Source: Gammaproteobacteria bacterium
Lineage (GTDB): Bacteria; Gemmatimonadota; Gemmatimonadetes; Longimicrobiales; Gaopeijiaceae
Assembly (NCBI GenBank): GCA_009843625.1
Contig: VYDD01000203.1
Span: forward strand, 1 to 9,990
Direction of reading: 5' to 3'
Length of the DNA: 9,990 nt
Notes under the pieces: model-generated
The model's input: the letters and a program-made list of their open reading frames with translations, nothing else
Told to the model about the DNA's origin: nothing
The model's database searches: none
Shown: one piece after another, positions 1 through 8,700 of the stretch
Layout: each line of letters begins with the position of its first letter
Position numbering within the stretch: the first letter of the stretch is position 1
Translations under genes and position numbers: made by a program

Positions 1-1784
1 CCGGCTGGCTCGACATGACCTCCTACGACCGGCCGGTCACGCGCTCCCTTTACCTGGCGCTCCTCGACGAGGACGAGCCCCCGCCCTTCCTGCCGCGGAG
101 CGATGAGGAGGCGGAGGATGACGAGGAGGGCGAAGAGGGCGGTTCGGGGGCCGGCGGCCAGGGGTCGGGTGACGGCGGAAGTGGCTCCGGGGGCGGTGCG
201 TCCCGTTCCGGCCAGGACGGGCCCGCGGCCGTCTCGATCGACTTCGACGGCATCGCCCGCCGCATCATCGACGCGCCCGGACTGCCCCTGGAAGACTACG
301 CGGGACTCGCGCCCGGGCCCGAAGGCACCGTGTTCGTGATGCAAGGCGGAGGTTTCGGGGGCGGAGAGCTGCTCAAGTACTCCGTCGAGGACAGGGATGC
401 GGAGGACTTCGTCGAGCAGGCGACAGAGGACACGGTCTCCCACGACCGCGAGCACCTCCTCTTCCGGTCCGGGTCCGCTTGGCGGGTGGTGGGGACTGCC
501 CGCGCTCCCGGCGGCAACGACGGTCGTCTCGACTTCGACGGAATGCGCGTCCGCGTCGAGCCCACCGCCGAGTACGCGCAGATGCTCCGCGACGGCTGGC
601 GCTTCATGCGCGATTTCCTCTACGTCGACAACCAGCACGGGGCGCCCTGGGATGACGTTTGGGACTGGTATTCCGCCTGGCTCCCGGACGTCCGCCATCG
701 CTCGGACTTCAACCAGTTGCTGGACATGCTCTCCGGCGAGATCGCCGTGGGGCACTCGTATGTGCGCGGGGGCGACTATCCCGATCTCGACAACCCCCGC
801 ACCGGCCTGCTGGGCGCGGACCTCGAGGAGGACGGCGGCTTCTACCGCATTACCCGCATATACGACGGCGGGGACTGGACGCCCGGGACCGCGGGGCCGC
901 TCTCCATCCCCGGCATGGACGTGTCGGAGGGCGACTACCTGCTTGCGGTGGATGGGGCGGAGTTGCGGGCGCCCACCAACCCCTACGAGCTGCTGGAGGG
1001 CACCGCCGGGCGCACAATCACCCTGACGGTCGGACCCGCTCCTGCCATGGATGAGACCCGCGACATCATCGTGGAGCCCATCGGCAACGATGGCATCCTG
1101 CGCCGCTGGGCCTGGGTGGAGGCGAACCAGGCCCGCGTCGACGAGATGAGCGGCGGCCGGCTGGCGTATGTGTGGCTCCCCAACACGGGACAGGGCGGAT
1201 ACCAGTACTTCAATCGCATGTACTACGCCCAGCAGGATCGCGAAGGGGCGGTCATCGACGAGCGCAACAACGGGGGCGGCTCGGCGGCCGACTATATCGT
1301 GGACATGCTCGACCGCGAACTGACGGGCTACTTCAACTCGCGCGCGGGCGACCGCAAGCCGTGGACGCAGCCGATGGCCGGGCTGTTCGGGCCGAAGGTC
1401 ATGGTGATCAACGAGCGCGCCGGCTCGGGTGGCGACCTGCTGCCCTACCTGTTCCGCTTCAAGGGCGTCGGCCCCCTGGTTGGCACGAAGACCTGGGGCG
1501 GTCTTGTAGGAACCTGGGACACCCCGCCCCTCATCGACGGGGGCGGTTTCGTGGCCCCCCGCGGAGGATTCTTCGACGTGAACGGGGAGTGGGCCGTAGA
1601 GGCGGAAGGCGTGGCGCCCGACATAGAGGTGCGCAACGACCCGGCGCCCGTAATCGCCGGCGGCGACCCGCAGCTTGAGGCCGCCGTCAATGAAGCCCTC
1701 CGCCTGCTCGAGACCGGCAAGGTCACCTTCGCGGACGAGCCCCCGCCACCGGTGCGCTACCGGCGGCCGGGGGGCGGCCAGTGA
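1..1784 (+). CDS. Tricorn-like S41 protease, C-terminal part (5' end outside window)
   Basis: This is the C-terminal half of a Tricorn-type serine protease, a family that cuts unfolded proteins and oligopeptides into short peptides. The frame is open to the window edge (codons for G-W-L-D precede the first ATG at 15), so the N-terminal beta-propeller is missing and ATG 15 is not the true start. Numbering from that Met: the family's inter-propeller stretch (YLALLDEDEPPPFLPRSDEE, 13-32), an acidic then Gly/Ser-rich linker (about 30-65), the end of the second propeller (from about 73, IDFDGIARR), the C1 domain with H208 (NQHG, putative catalytic His), a PDZ domain (about 262-340), and the catalytic C2 domain with IDERNNGGG (414-422), the nucleophile S471 in GSGGD, and E529 or E531 near GVAPDIEV as the likely catalytic Glu. 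Residue roles are inferred from the family. No signal peptide can be judged. The stop overlaps the next gene's start. Confidence 0.93.
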   Translation, partial: GWLDMTSYDRPVTRSLYLALLDEDEPPPFLPRSDEEAEDDEEGEEGGSGAGGQGSGDGGSGSGGGASRSGQDGPAAVSIDFDGIARRIIDAPGLPLEDYAGLAPGPEGTVFVMQGGGFGGGELLKYSVEDRDAEDFVEQATEDTVSHDREHLLFRSGSAWRVVGTARAPGGNDGRLDFDGMRVRVEPTAEYAQMLRDGWRFMRDFLYVDNQHGAPWDDVWDWYSAWLPDVRHRSDFNQLLDMLSGEIAVGHSYVRGGDYPDLDNPRTGLLGADLEEDGGFYRITRIYDGGDWTPGTAGPLSIPGMDVSEGDYLLAVDGAELRAPTNPYELLEGTAGRTITLTVGPAPAMDETRDIIVEPIGNDGILRRWAWVEANQARVDEMSGGRLAYVWLPNTGQGGYQYFNRMYYAQQDREGAVIDERNNGGGSAADYIVDMLDRELTGYFNSRAGDRKPWTQPMAGLFGPKVMVINERAGSGGDLLPYLFRFKGVGPLVGTKTWGGLVGTWDTPPLIDGGGFVAPRGGFFDVNGEWAVEAEGVAPDIEVRNDPAPVIAGGDPQLEAAVNEALRLLETGKVTFADEPPPPVRYRRPGGGQ

Positions 1785-3085
1785 GCCAGCGGCCAGGCTC
1801 CGGATCCCGCCCGTCCGCGGGCAGCCGCGCCGAAGGAGACGAGGCAGAGTCGACGCGCCGCCGCCAGGTCCGCTCCTGGGTGCTCTTCGACTTCGCCAAC
1901 TCCATCTACCCTGCGGTCATGACGACGGCCGTCTTCCCGGTCTTCTATGTCGGCACTGTGGTGGGAGGTGAAGGAGGCGAGGGAGAGCTGTGGTGGGGTT
2001 CGGCGGTCTCGCTTTCCGCGCTGGTCGTAGCGTTCTCGGCCCCGCTGCTCGGCGGGATCGCGGACCGCTGCGGGCTTCGCAAGCGCTTCCTCGCCGTCTA
2101 CGTGGCGGTCTGTCTCGCCAGCGTGGCACTAATCACGACGGTCGGCCCAGGGATGGTGCTCGCCGGCTTCGTCCTGTTCGTGATCGCCAACATCGGTTTC
2201 GAAGGGGGGCTCGTCTTCTACAACGCCTACCTTCCGGACATTGCTCCGCGTGAAGAGCGGGGTTCGGTGTCCGGCTACGGCTTCGGCTGGGGATACCTGG
2301 GGTCCGCGCTGGGCCTGATTCTGGCCCTGATCTTTCTCCAGGTCCTCTTCCCGGGCCGCATTGAGCCCGTCTGGCTCCTGGTTGCGGGCTTCTTCCTGCT
2401 TTTCTCCATCCCCGCCTTCCGGAATCTGCCGTCAGACCAGGGCGGCGACATGCGAGTACGTGATGCGGCGGCCTGGGGCACGCGACGCTTCCTGGTGACC
2501 GTGCGCGAGGTCTGGGCCCTGCGCGACATTCGTCGCTTCCTCATCTCGTATTTCTTCTACATCGACGGCATCCTGACGGTCATCGTCATGGCCGGGGTCA
2601 TCGCCACTGCAACCTTCGGGTTCGAGCAGACGGACACCATCATCCTCTTCCTCGTCGTACAGTTCTCCGCGATGGCGGGAGCGCTGACGCTCGCGAAGCC
2701 GACCGACCGGCTCGGCCCGAAGAAGGTCCTCACCGCAGTCCTGGTCATGTGGGTGATAGCCGGGATCGCCGCCTATTTCGTTCAGTCGACCGCGGTCTTC
2801 TATGGGCTGGCCATCGTGGCCGGACTCGGCCTGGGTTCGGTGCAATCGGCGAGCCGCGCCTACCTTTCCCTCATGATTCCGAGGGGCAGGGAGGCGGAGA
2901 TATTCGGGTTCTACGCCTTTTGCGGGCGGACTTCGTCGGTACTGGGACCGGTGCTCTTCGGCTGGGCCACCTTCCTGGCAGCAGGCAACCAGCGTCCCGG
3001 CTTCCTCGTGCTCACCGCCCTGATGCTGACCGGGCTGCTGCTGCTCCAGCGGGTGCCGGATTCCCGGGTGGCGGGCCAAAGCTGA
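1781..3085 (+). CDS. MFS transporter, UMF1/Atg22-like family (12 TM)
   Basis: This is a 434-residue inner-membrane transporter of the major facilitator superfamily. The family hallmark near the N-terminus is V-L-F-D-F-A-N-S (34-41), matching the W-x-x-Y-D-x-A-N-S motif of UMF1/Atg22-like proteins. The MFS motif A loop GGIADRCGLRKR lies at 91-102 between TM2 and TM3, and a second degenerate copy (KPTDRLGPKK, 306-315) follows TM8. The segment FLISYFFYIDGIL (253-265) at TM7 is also typical of UMF1. I count 12 hydrophobic segments, and the length is normal. The start is GTG at 1781 inside the preceding stop (GTGA). There is no good Shine-Dalgarno sequence before it (GC-rich GGGGGGCGG only), so translational coupling to the protease is likely. 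The next in-frame Met (residue 47) would delete the family motif. Atg22 exports amino acids from the yeast vacuole. The substrate here is unknown, and peptide or amino-acid transport is only an inference from the neighbouring protease. Confidence 0.93.
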   Translation: MSQRPGSGSRPSAGSRAEGDEAESTRRRQVRSWVLFDFANSIYPAVMTTAVFPVFYVGTVVGGEGGEGELWWGSAVSLSALVVAFSAPLLGGIADRCGLRKRFLAVYVAVCLASVALITTVGPGMVLAGFVLFVIANIGFEGGLVFYNAYLPDIAPREERGSVSGYGFGWGYLGSALGLILALIFLQVLFPGRIEPVWLLVAGFFLLFSIPAFRNLPSDQGGDMRVRDAAAWGTRRFLVTVREVWALRDIRRFLISYFFYIDGILTVIVMAGVIATATFGFEQTDTIILFLVVQFSAMAGALTLAKPTDRLGPKKVLTAVLVMWVIAGIAAYFVQSTAVFYGLAIVAGLGLGSVQSASRAYLSLMIPRGREAEIFGFYAFCGRTSSVLGPVLFGWATFLAAGNQRPGFLVLTALMLTGLLLLQRVPDSRVAGQS

Positions 3086-4229
3086 GTCCGCCGATATCGT
3101 ACCAGTCGATGCCGCGGTCCGGATAGCCGTCCGCGTCACTCGGACCGACCGGGCGGTCCACCAGCACGGCCAGCGTCGACCCGAGCACATCGAAGCCGAC
3201 GGCGCGATGCCGCACGCGCACGGAACCCGCGAACTCGGTGCCGACGAAGACGTCGAAGTGCGAGAACTCCTCACGGTCGCGGTTGGTCAAGACCCAGAGG
3301 CGGTCCTGGTCGTCGATCAAGTCGTCCTCGGCGTAGCGCTTCGGCGTACTGCGATATTCGTCCAGTTGGCACGGTCCCCGGACGACCAGCCGCGACGGCG
3401 GTCCGCAGTTCTCCAGGTAGCGTTCGATATCGCTCTCCGAGGGATACTCGATCGTGTACAAGGGGGACCGCATCACAGTGCCAAAGTCGTCGTCCCGGTC
3501 AGCGAGATAGAACATCTGTCCATCGCAGAGGCGGAAGAACATGCCGCCGGACGACAATCTGACGGCGTCTTCCAGCCCCTCCGGATAGGCGAAACCCTCC
3601 GTTGCCTCCGGCATCCGGCATCCGGCCTCTGCGGCCATGTCGTTGGGGAATGTTCTCTCCCAGACGATGTCGCCCGTCCGGACATCGACATCGAGATGGC
3701 GGTACCGCCATACTTCCGCTGTCAGGTTGATGTCTTCGCTCGGCAGCACGGAGTCGAACGGCGCGGATGGCTGGAGACGGCTCGGCAGGCGAACATCGAA
3801 TACCCAATCTCCCGACGGTTCGAACACCGACATGCGACGCCTCACGATCGCGACCACGCCGATCGTTCCGTCGGGTCCTCGCACAATGCTCGATGGTTCG
3901 CTCGGGAATTCCCCCGGACCCTGGCCACGCCGGCCGAAAACCGCGGTTCGTCCGCCCTCCCGTGCAATGCAATGAACCCGGTAGTCGTAGCTTTCGATCA
4001 CGCATGCGGTGCCTGCGGTCGGCAGCGCGATATCTCCGCCCAGGGACAATGGGGCTCGGGCGGACGCGACCGGGGTCAGTTCGGCGACCTGGGCCTGCGG
4101 CCCGGACGCGGCGCCGGCTCGTCGCACGGATTCGCCGTTGGGTCCGTGTTCAGACCCGGTGCCGGATGTCCAGCCGAGGGCCAGGAACACCGCGAGTGTT
4201 GTCACCAGTTGAAGATGGTCTTTTCGCAC
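3012..4229 (-). CDS. Secreted 6-bladed beta-propeller protein (operon gene 2)
   Basis: This is a 405-residue exported protein of unknown specific function. The N-terminus has a positively charged start (MRKDH), a hydrophobic core (LVTTLAVFLALGW, 8-20) and a TSGTGS region consistent with Sec cleavage near residue 26. There is no lipobox Cys. The first propeller blades are marked by FGRRGQGPGEF (98-108), a signature of 6-bladed NHL-like propellers common in Bacteroidota and Gemmatimonadota, followed by repeated DG-x-[IL]-x-V-type strands (e.g. PDGTIGVVA, 119-127). Six cysteines (76, 87, 204, 235, 275, 287) may form disulfides in the periplasm. The start is GTG at 4229, well supported by GGAG with a 7-nt spacer. 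It lies 26 nt downstream of another propeller gene, so the two are probably co-transcribed. The final 23 residues (383-405, Pro/Ala-rich) are encoded antisense to the MFS gene's 3' end and look like a read-through tail rather than a propeller strand. The family is recognised by motif only, and no enzymatic residues are evident. Confidence 0.85.
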   Translation of the reverse strand: MRKDHLQLVTTLAVFLALGWTSGTGSEHGPNGESVRRAGAASGPQAQVAELTPVASARAPLSLGGDIALPTAGTACVIESYDYRVHCIAREGGRTAVFGRRGQGPGEFPSEPSSIVRGPDGTIGVVAIVRRRMSVFEPSGDWVFDVRLPSRLQPSAPFDSVLPSEDINLTAEVWRYRHLDVDVRTGDIVWERTFPNDMAAEAGCRMPEATEGFAYPEGLEDAVRLSSGGMFFRLCDGQMFYLADRDDDFGTVMRSPLYTIEYPSESDIERYLENCGPPSRLVVRGPCQLDEYRSTPKRYAEDDLIDDQDRLWVLTNRDREEFSHFDVFVGTEFAGSVRVRHRAVGFDVLGSTLAVLVDRPVGPSDADGYPDRGIDWYDIGGLSFGPPPGNPAPAGAAAARSASGR

Positions 4230-4236
4230 GGATTAT

Positions 4237-4243
4237 CTCCCCT
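4237..4243 (-). promoter_or_regulatory. Ribosome binding site for the propeller gene at 4229
   Basis: On the minus strand AGGGGAG precedes the GTG start, with its GGAG core 7 nt away. This fixes GTG 4229 as the start. The site sits in the loop of a small possible hairpin (TTATC ... GATAA, 4233-4248). Confidence 0.7.
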
Positions 4244-4255
4244 GATAAGATCGTC

Positions 4256-5542
4256 TCAGGTCCGAGCCCGGAGGACTACATCCCCTTCCGGCGTGCACGT
4301 CCGGTCGACGCGGTATCGATGAATATACGGCACATCATAGTCATCGTACGTGGTTCCCCACACCTCGTCACGGCTCGCGAGGACAATGGCGAGACGAGGG
4401 CTCCAGGGTTTGAAGGAACCGCGACCGTGCCCGATCTCGACCGTGCCCTCGAGCCTCCCTGCCGCGTCGCGTATCTCCCACACATCGACGCGGTCCTCAC
4501 GCAGTTCCCGGAGCAACCAGATCGAACCGTCCCTCCCCGCCACCACCTGCCGGACCGGCGGAAGGTACTCCGGGGCCCGGAACGCTCCGCGAACCGCACG
4601 GCGCCTCCGTTCAAGCGTCGCTTCACTGAGCACAAGCCACCTGGACGTCGGGGAGTAATCCCCGGCTATCCAACCGGCCAATCCGTCCGCAAGACGGCGT
4701 TCCATCGCAGAGGTGACTTCACGCGGCTCGTACTCGACCGTTCGATGCAGAAGCGTGTCTCCGTGGACTGAAATGACGAGAATGTCGAAGGTCGGCGGAG
4801 TATCGTCTTCCTGCACGTTCGCGATCTGTACGATTCGGGAGCCGTCGGGCCCGAGGGCCGTGAGGTATTCTTTCAGCCCGAGAGGAGACAGGTCCTTGAG
4901 GGGGTGTATGTGGGACATCCGCCGGCCACGGTCATTCTCGTATTCAACGGCGTTGTCCGGCCAATGGATGTTGGCGATGGTGTCCAGAACCTCTCCGGAT
5001 CGCGAGAGACGCCGGAGCGCGAGCCCGGTGTCGGCTCCCCGGGACATCCCGGGCCCAAAGCCGCCCCTCCAGGTACGCTTGCCGAGGAGGGTGCCGTCCG
5101 CGAGCACACGACCCGGCGTCAGGAACGCTCCTTCCTCGGGCACGGACAGGTTGAACCGGATGACCTCGTCGGGCACGAGTTCGTCGTTGGTAAACAGCTG
5201 GATCCGGTAGCGGTCGGCTACCCAGAGAGTGTCGCCGAGCCAGCCCACGCCCGTGGCCGAAAGCTCGAAATCACCCGGTCCCTGGCCCGCGCGGCCGATG
5301 TGGCGGAGCACCTGGCCATCGAGAGAGAAGACCGCAACCGCAGGCACCAGGGCCTGGGCGACATAGAGGGCACTGTCCGGCCCGATCGCAAGATCCAGGA
5401 CGCCGGTGACAAGGTCCTCGCTTTCCACGGATCCGATGCGCAGGACTTCTTCCAACTGCCATGGCGTGGGACACGCGTCCTGCGCTCGCAGTGCCGCTGG
5501 GAGGTAGAGGCACATTGCAATCGCAAGAATCGGTAGACGCAC
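4256..5542 (-). CDS. Secreted 6-bladed beta-propeller protein (operon gene 1)
   Basis: This is a 428-residue exported beta-propeller protein of unknown specific function. Residues 1-20 (MRLPILAIAMCLYLPAALRA) form a clear Sec signal peptide with likely cleavage before QDAC. Propeller markers are LDLAIGPDSALYVAQ (49-63), HIGRAGQGPGDF (81-92, the same signature as in the downstream gene), DTLWVADRYRIQLF (104-117), PPVRQVVAGRDGSIWLLRE (328-346), and a C-terminal strand DDYDVPYIHRYRV (400-412) that closes the ring. The start is GTG at 5542, with GGAG 5 nt upstream. It is the first gene of a two-gene operon, and its stop is 26 nt before the next start. It diverges from the TonB-dependent receptor gene across 173 bp. 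In related phyla such proteins are abundant and mostly annotated only as '6-bladed beta-propeller'. A role in periplasmic or surface binding is plausible but unproven. Confidence 0.87.
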   Translation of the reverse strand: MRLPILAIAMCLYLPAALRAQDACPTPWQLEEVLRIGSVESEDLVTGVLDLAIGPDSALYVAQALVPAVAVFSLDGQVLRHIGRAGQGPGDFELSATGVGWLGDTLWVADRYRIQLFTNDELVPDEVIRFNLSVPEEGAFLTPGRVLADGTLLGKRTWRGGFGPGMSRGADTGLALRRLSRSGEVLDTIANIHWPDNAVEYENDRGRRMSHIHPLKDLSPLGLKEYLTALGPDGSRIVQIANVQEDDTPPTFDILVISVHGDTLLHRTVEYEPREVTSAMERRLADGLAGWIAGDYSPTSRWLVLSEATLERRRRAVRGAFRAPEYLPPVRQVVAGRDGSIWLLRELREDRVDVWEIRDAAGRLEGTVEIGHGRGSFKPWSPRLAIVLASRDEVWGTTYDDYDVPYIHRYRVDRTCTPEGDVVLRART

Positions 5543-5547
5543 GGTGG

Positions 5548-5551
5548 CTCC
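5548..5551 (-). promoter_or_regulatory. Ribosome binding site for the propeller gene at 5542
   Basis: GGAG on the minus strand lies 5 nt before the GTG start. It supports a start directly ahead of the signal peptide. Confidence 0.6.
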
Positions 5552-5637
5552 GGTCGATGTCGATACCGGTTGGTGCCCATTGGGGCTCGACAGCCGCGAA
5601 CAACGAAGCTAACGAGCCTCTGCCCTACCCCGCGAGC

Positions 5638-5666
5638 TTGTCTCTTGCGGCGCTGGGGCGCACAAT
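5638..5666 (+). promoter_or_regulatory. Candidate sigma70-type promoter for the TonB-dependent receptor
   Basis: TTGTCT (5638-5643) and CACAAT (5661-5666) each match four of six consensus bases and are separated by exactly 17 nt. Transcription would begin near 5673, leaving a leader of about 43 nt before ATG 5716. The match is modest and GC-rich DNA yields chance hits, so this is tentative. Confidence 0.3.
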
Positions 5667-5715
5667 CCCTCGCGCATCCCGTGAAACCTGGAACCAGCCG
5701 AGGCCCCTCAAGCCC

Positions 5716-8700
5716 ATGCGCAACTACCCCCTCGTCCGCGTCGCGCTTGTTGCAACCGCGCTCCGTACGACATCACCCGCGCTTCTCGCTCCGCTGACCC
5801 TCGCTGCCTCGCTCGCCTTCGCCACCTCGCTTGCCGTCGCGACCGCGCTCTCCCCCACCACCGCCTCCGCCCAGGCCGAGGCCACGACGGGAGTCGTGCG
5901 CGGCACGGTCCGCGATCCCGGCGGCGCACCCGTCGCGGGGGCCGTGGTAGTCATCGAACACCGCGAGACCGGGTTCCGCACCTCAGTTGAGACCACCGGC
6001 GAGGGCACCTTCGCGCGCACCCTGCTCCCGCTGGGCACCTACGACGTGACCGCGACCGCGCCCGACGGGTTCGGGACCGACCGCAGGGAGGGGCTGGTGC
6101 TGCGGGTCGGCGAGACGCTCCTGCTCTCGATGGGGTTCGCGCCGGTGGAACTCGAGGGCATCACAGTGACCCGCGAGCGCGACGTCCTCCTCGACACTGA
6201 GGACGTCACCAGCTCGCAGCGCTTCTCCGAGGAGGTCGTGGACGGCCTGCCCTCGAACGGCCGCAACTACCTCGACTTCACCCTGCTAACCCCTGGCGTG
6301 TCCATCTCGCAGGGGCCGGACGGGGCCGAGCTCAACGTCAGTGGCCAGCGCGGCATCTTCAACAACTTCATCGTCGACGGTGCCGACTTCAACAACGCCT
6401 TTTTCGGCGAGCAGAGGGGTGGCCAGCGACCCGCCTTCACCTTCAATCAGGACGCGATAGAGGAGATGGTGGTGGTGAACCAGGGCGCCACCGCCGAGTT
6501 CGGGCGCTCGGCGGGCGGATTCGTGAACGTCGTCACCCGCTCGGGCACCAACGACTTTGCCGGGACGGCCCACTACTACGGGCAATGGGACGCGATCTCG
6601 GCGGCGCATCCGGAGGCCCGTGGAGGCGGCAAGCCGGAGTTCGGCCGGGGGCAGTTCGGGTTCACTTTGGGCGGGCCGATCTTGCGCGACCGGGCGTTCT
6701 TCTTCGTCGCCTACGACCAGCAGAGCGCCACGGAGACCAAGCAGCCGCGGCGCGTGGTCGCCAGCGATGCCAATCTGCGCAAGCTGGACAGCTTCCTGAA
6801 GTCGCGCTGGCCCGGGCTCTTCGATGACGAATTCGGCCCCATCGAGCGCACCGACGACGCCCGCGCGCTCATCGCCAAGCTGGACATCAGCGCCGGCGAG
6901 CGCCATCAGGCATCCTTCAAGTACAACTACAACTGGTCGGAACAGGTGAACGGCACCTTCGATGTAGATTCGTGGGGGCTCTCGTCGAACGGCATCGAGC
7001 GCGACTATTCGCACGCGGTCAATGCCAGCCTGCGTTCGCTGCTGGGCAACACGGTTTCCAACGAGTTTCGCGTCCAGTGGGCCGGCGAGGGCCGGCCGCG
7101 CTGGTACGGGGGACCGCTCATCCCCGGGGCGCGGCTGCCCGGGCCGCCCCAGTTCGCGCGGCTGGGCGGGCGTCCCTTTCCCGACATCGGCATGGACTTC
7201 GCCGATGGCTTCCGCATCGGCCTGCCCTTCTTCCTGCCCATCGATCCGGGGTACGACACGCGGCTGCAACTGGTCGACAACGTCTCATGGCTGTCGGGCG
7301 CCCACCTCTTCAAGGGTGGCATCGAATACAACCGCACCACCGTGGAACAGCAGTTCATCGGCTTCGCCAATAGCCGCTACATCTTCGATTCCGTCGACGG
7401 CTTCATCGGCTTCGCCACCCACGGCAGCAGCTACGTGACCTGCTCGGATGGGTCGGCGAGCACGAGCGGCGCGTGCCCGGGGGGCAACTCGGTCACGGGG
7501 CCGGTGCTCCTGTACCTCCAGTCGGCGACCGTTCCCGGCGTTCCCGCCGACCAGCTCGGCATCCAGTCCATGACCACCCACGAGCTGGCCTTCTTCCTCC
7601 AGGACACCTGGAAGCCGACCGACCGGCTGACGCTCAATCTGGGCGTGCGCTGGGAGGGGGCGTGGCATCCCGACGTCTTCATCCGGCCCGGGGACGCGTT
7701 CTTCGCCCCGTACCTGAGCGACCCCCGGTTCCCGTCGGACGGCACCATCCCGGACGACCTCGACAACGTCCAACCCCGTTTCGGGCTCGCGTGGGACGTG
7801 GACGGCGGGCGAACCGTGGTGCGGCTCAACGCCGGGGCGTACAACGCGCGCATCCCCGGGCTGGTCTTCGCCCAGTACCGCACCACCAACGGCGCCTTCC
7901 AGCAGATCCTCTTCCGGAGCAGCGCCGACGCGGCGGTGCTGGGGCCCGTGCCCGCCATCGACGAGCAGATCGACGGGTCCGCGGCCACGCCCTTCCTGCC
8001 TGACATCCAGGTCGCCGACCGGAACCTGCAACTGCCGCGCACCTGGTCGTTCGGGGCGGAGGCGACCCGCGCGCTCAGCTCCGTTGTGACCGCGAGCGTC
8101 TCCTGGCAGCACGCGCGCACCGATGGCCTCTTCCGCTTCGTGGATCGGAACGCCGCGGCGCTGGGCTCGCCCTTCGGGATCGGCACGCACCCGTCGGGCG
8201 GGGGCATCAACGCCCTGACCGTGGGCGAGTCGAGCGCCCGTTCGCGCTATCACGGATTGACGCTGGGGCTGCGCGGCCAGGACGACGCCAGCGGCTTCGC
8301 CTACGACCTCAATTACACCCTGGGCTTCGACCGCTCCGACGACGACAACGAGCGCGACCCCTTCACCTACCGCTACGCGGACCCGCGCAACCTGGACGCC
8401 GAGTACGGCTGGTCCGACCGCGACCGGCGCCATCAGCTCAACGGCTACTTCGTCTTCTCGCTTCCGGGCGGCGTCCGCGCGTCGCACATGTTCCGGCTGC
8501 TGAGCGCGTCGCCGGTGTCCGCGAAGTGCGCCAGCCCGAGCGAGCGGGCCGCCGAGCCCGCCGACCGCATCTGCGCCGACGGCTCCGTGCTCCAGCGCAA
8601 CACCCTGCGCCGCGACAACGAGTTCTTCACCTGGGACTTTCGCGTCTCCCGCGAATTCGCACTGAGCAACGGAATGGTGTTCGAGCCCGTGTTCGAGGTC

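Larger units (their letters stand above)
5543..5715. promoter_or_regulatory. Divergent intergenic control region (propeller operon / TonB receptor)
   Basis: This 173-bp gap separates two divergent transcription units and must contain the promoter for each if both are transcribed from here. I found a sigma70-like candidate for the receptor (listed separately) but no convincing -35/-10 pair for the minus-strand operon. No obvious operator palindrome or riboswitch is visible. Confidence 0.55.

Noticed and set aside
2432..3274. A 280-codon minus-strand frame across the MFS 3' end
   Set aside because: It is antisense to conserved MFS transmembrane segments and has no hydrophobic or domain pattern of its own.
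3207..4322. A 371-codon plus-strand frame opposite the second propeller gene
   Set aside because: There is no family signature, and the minus-strand gene has a signal peptide, propeller motif and a good ribosome binding site.
3767..4771. A 334-codon plus-strand frame spanning both propeller genes
   Set aside because: It crosses two well-supported minus-strand genes and their junction, and its Arg/Pro-rich translation resembles no protein family.
6286..7269. A 327-codon minus-strand frame opposite the receptor plug and early barrel
   Set aside because: The plus strand encodes clear plug motifs, and the antisense product has no recognisable features.
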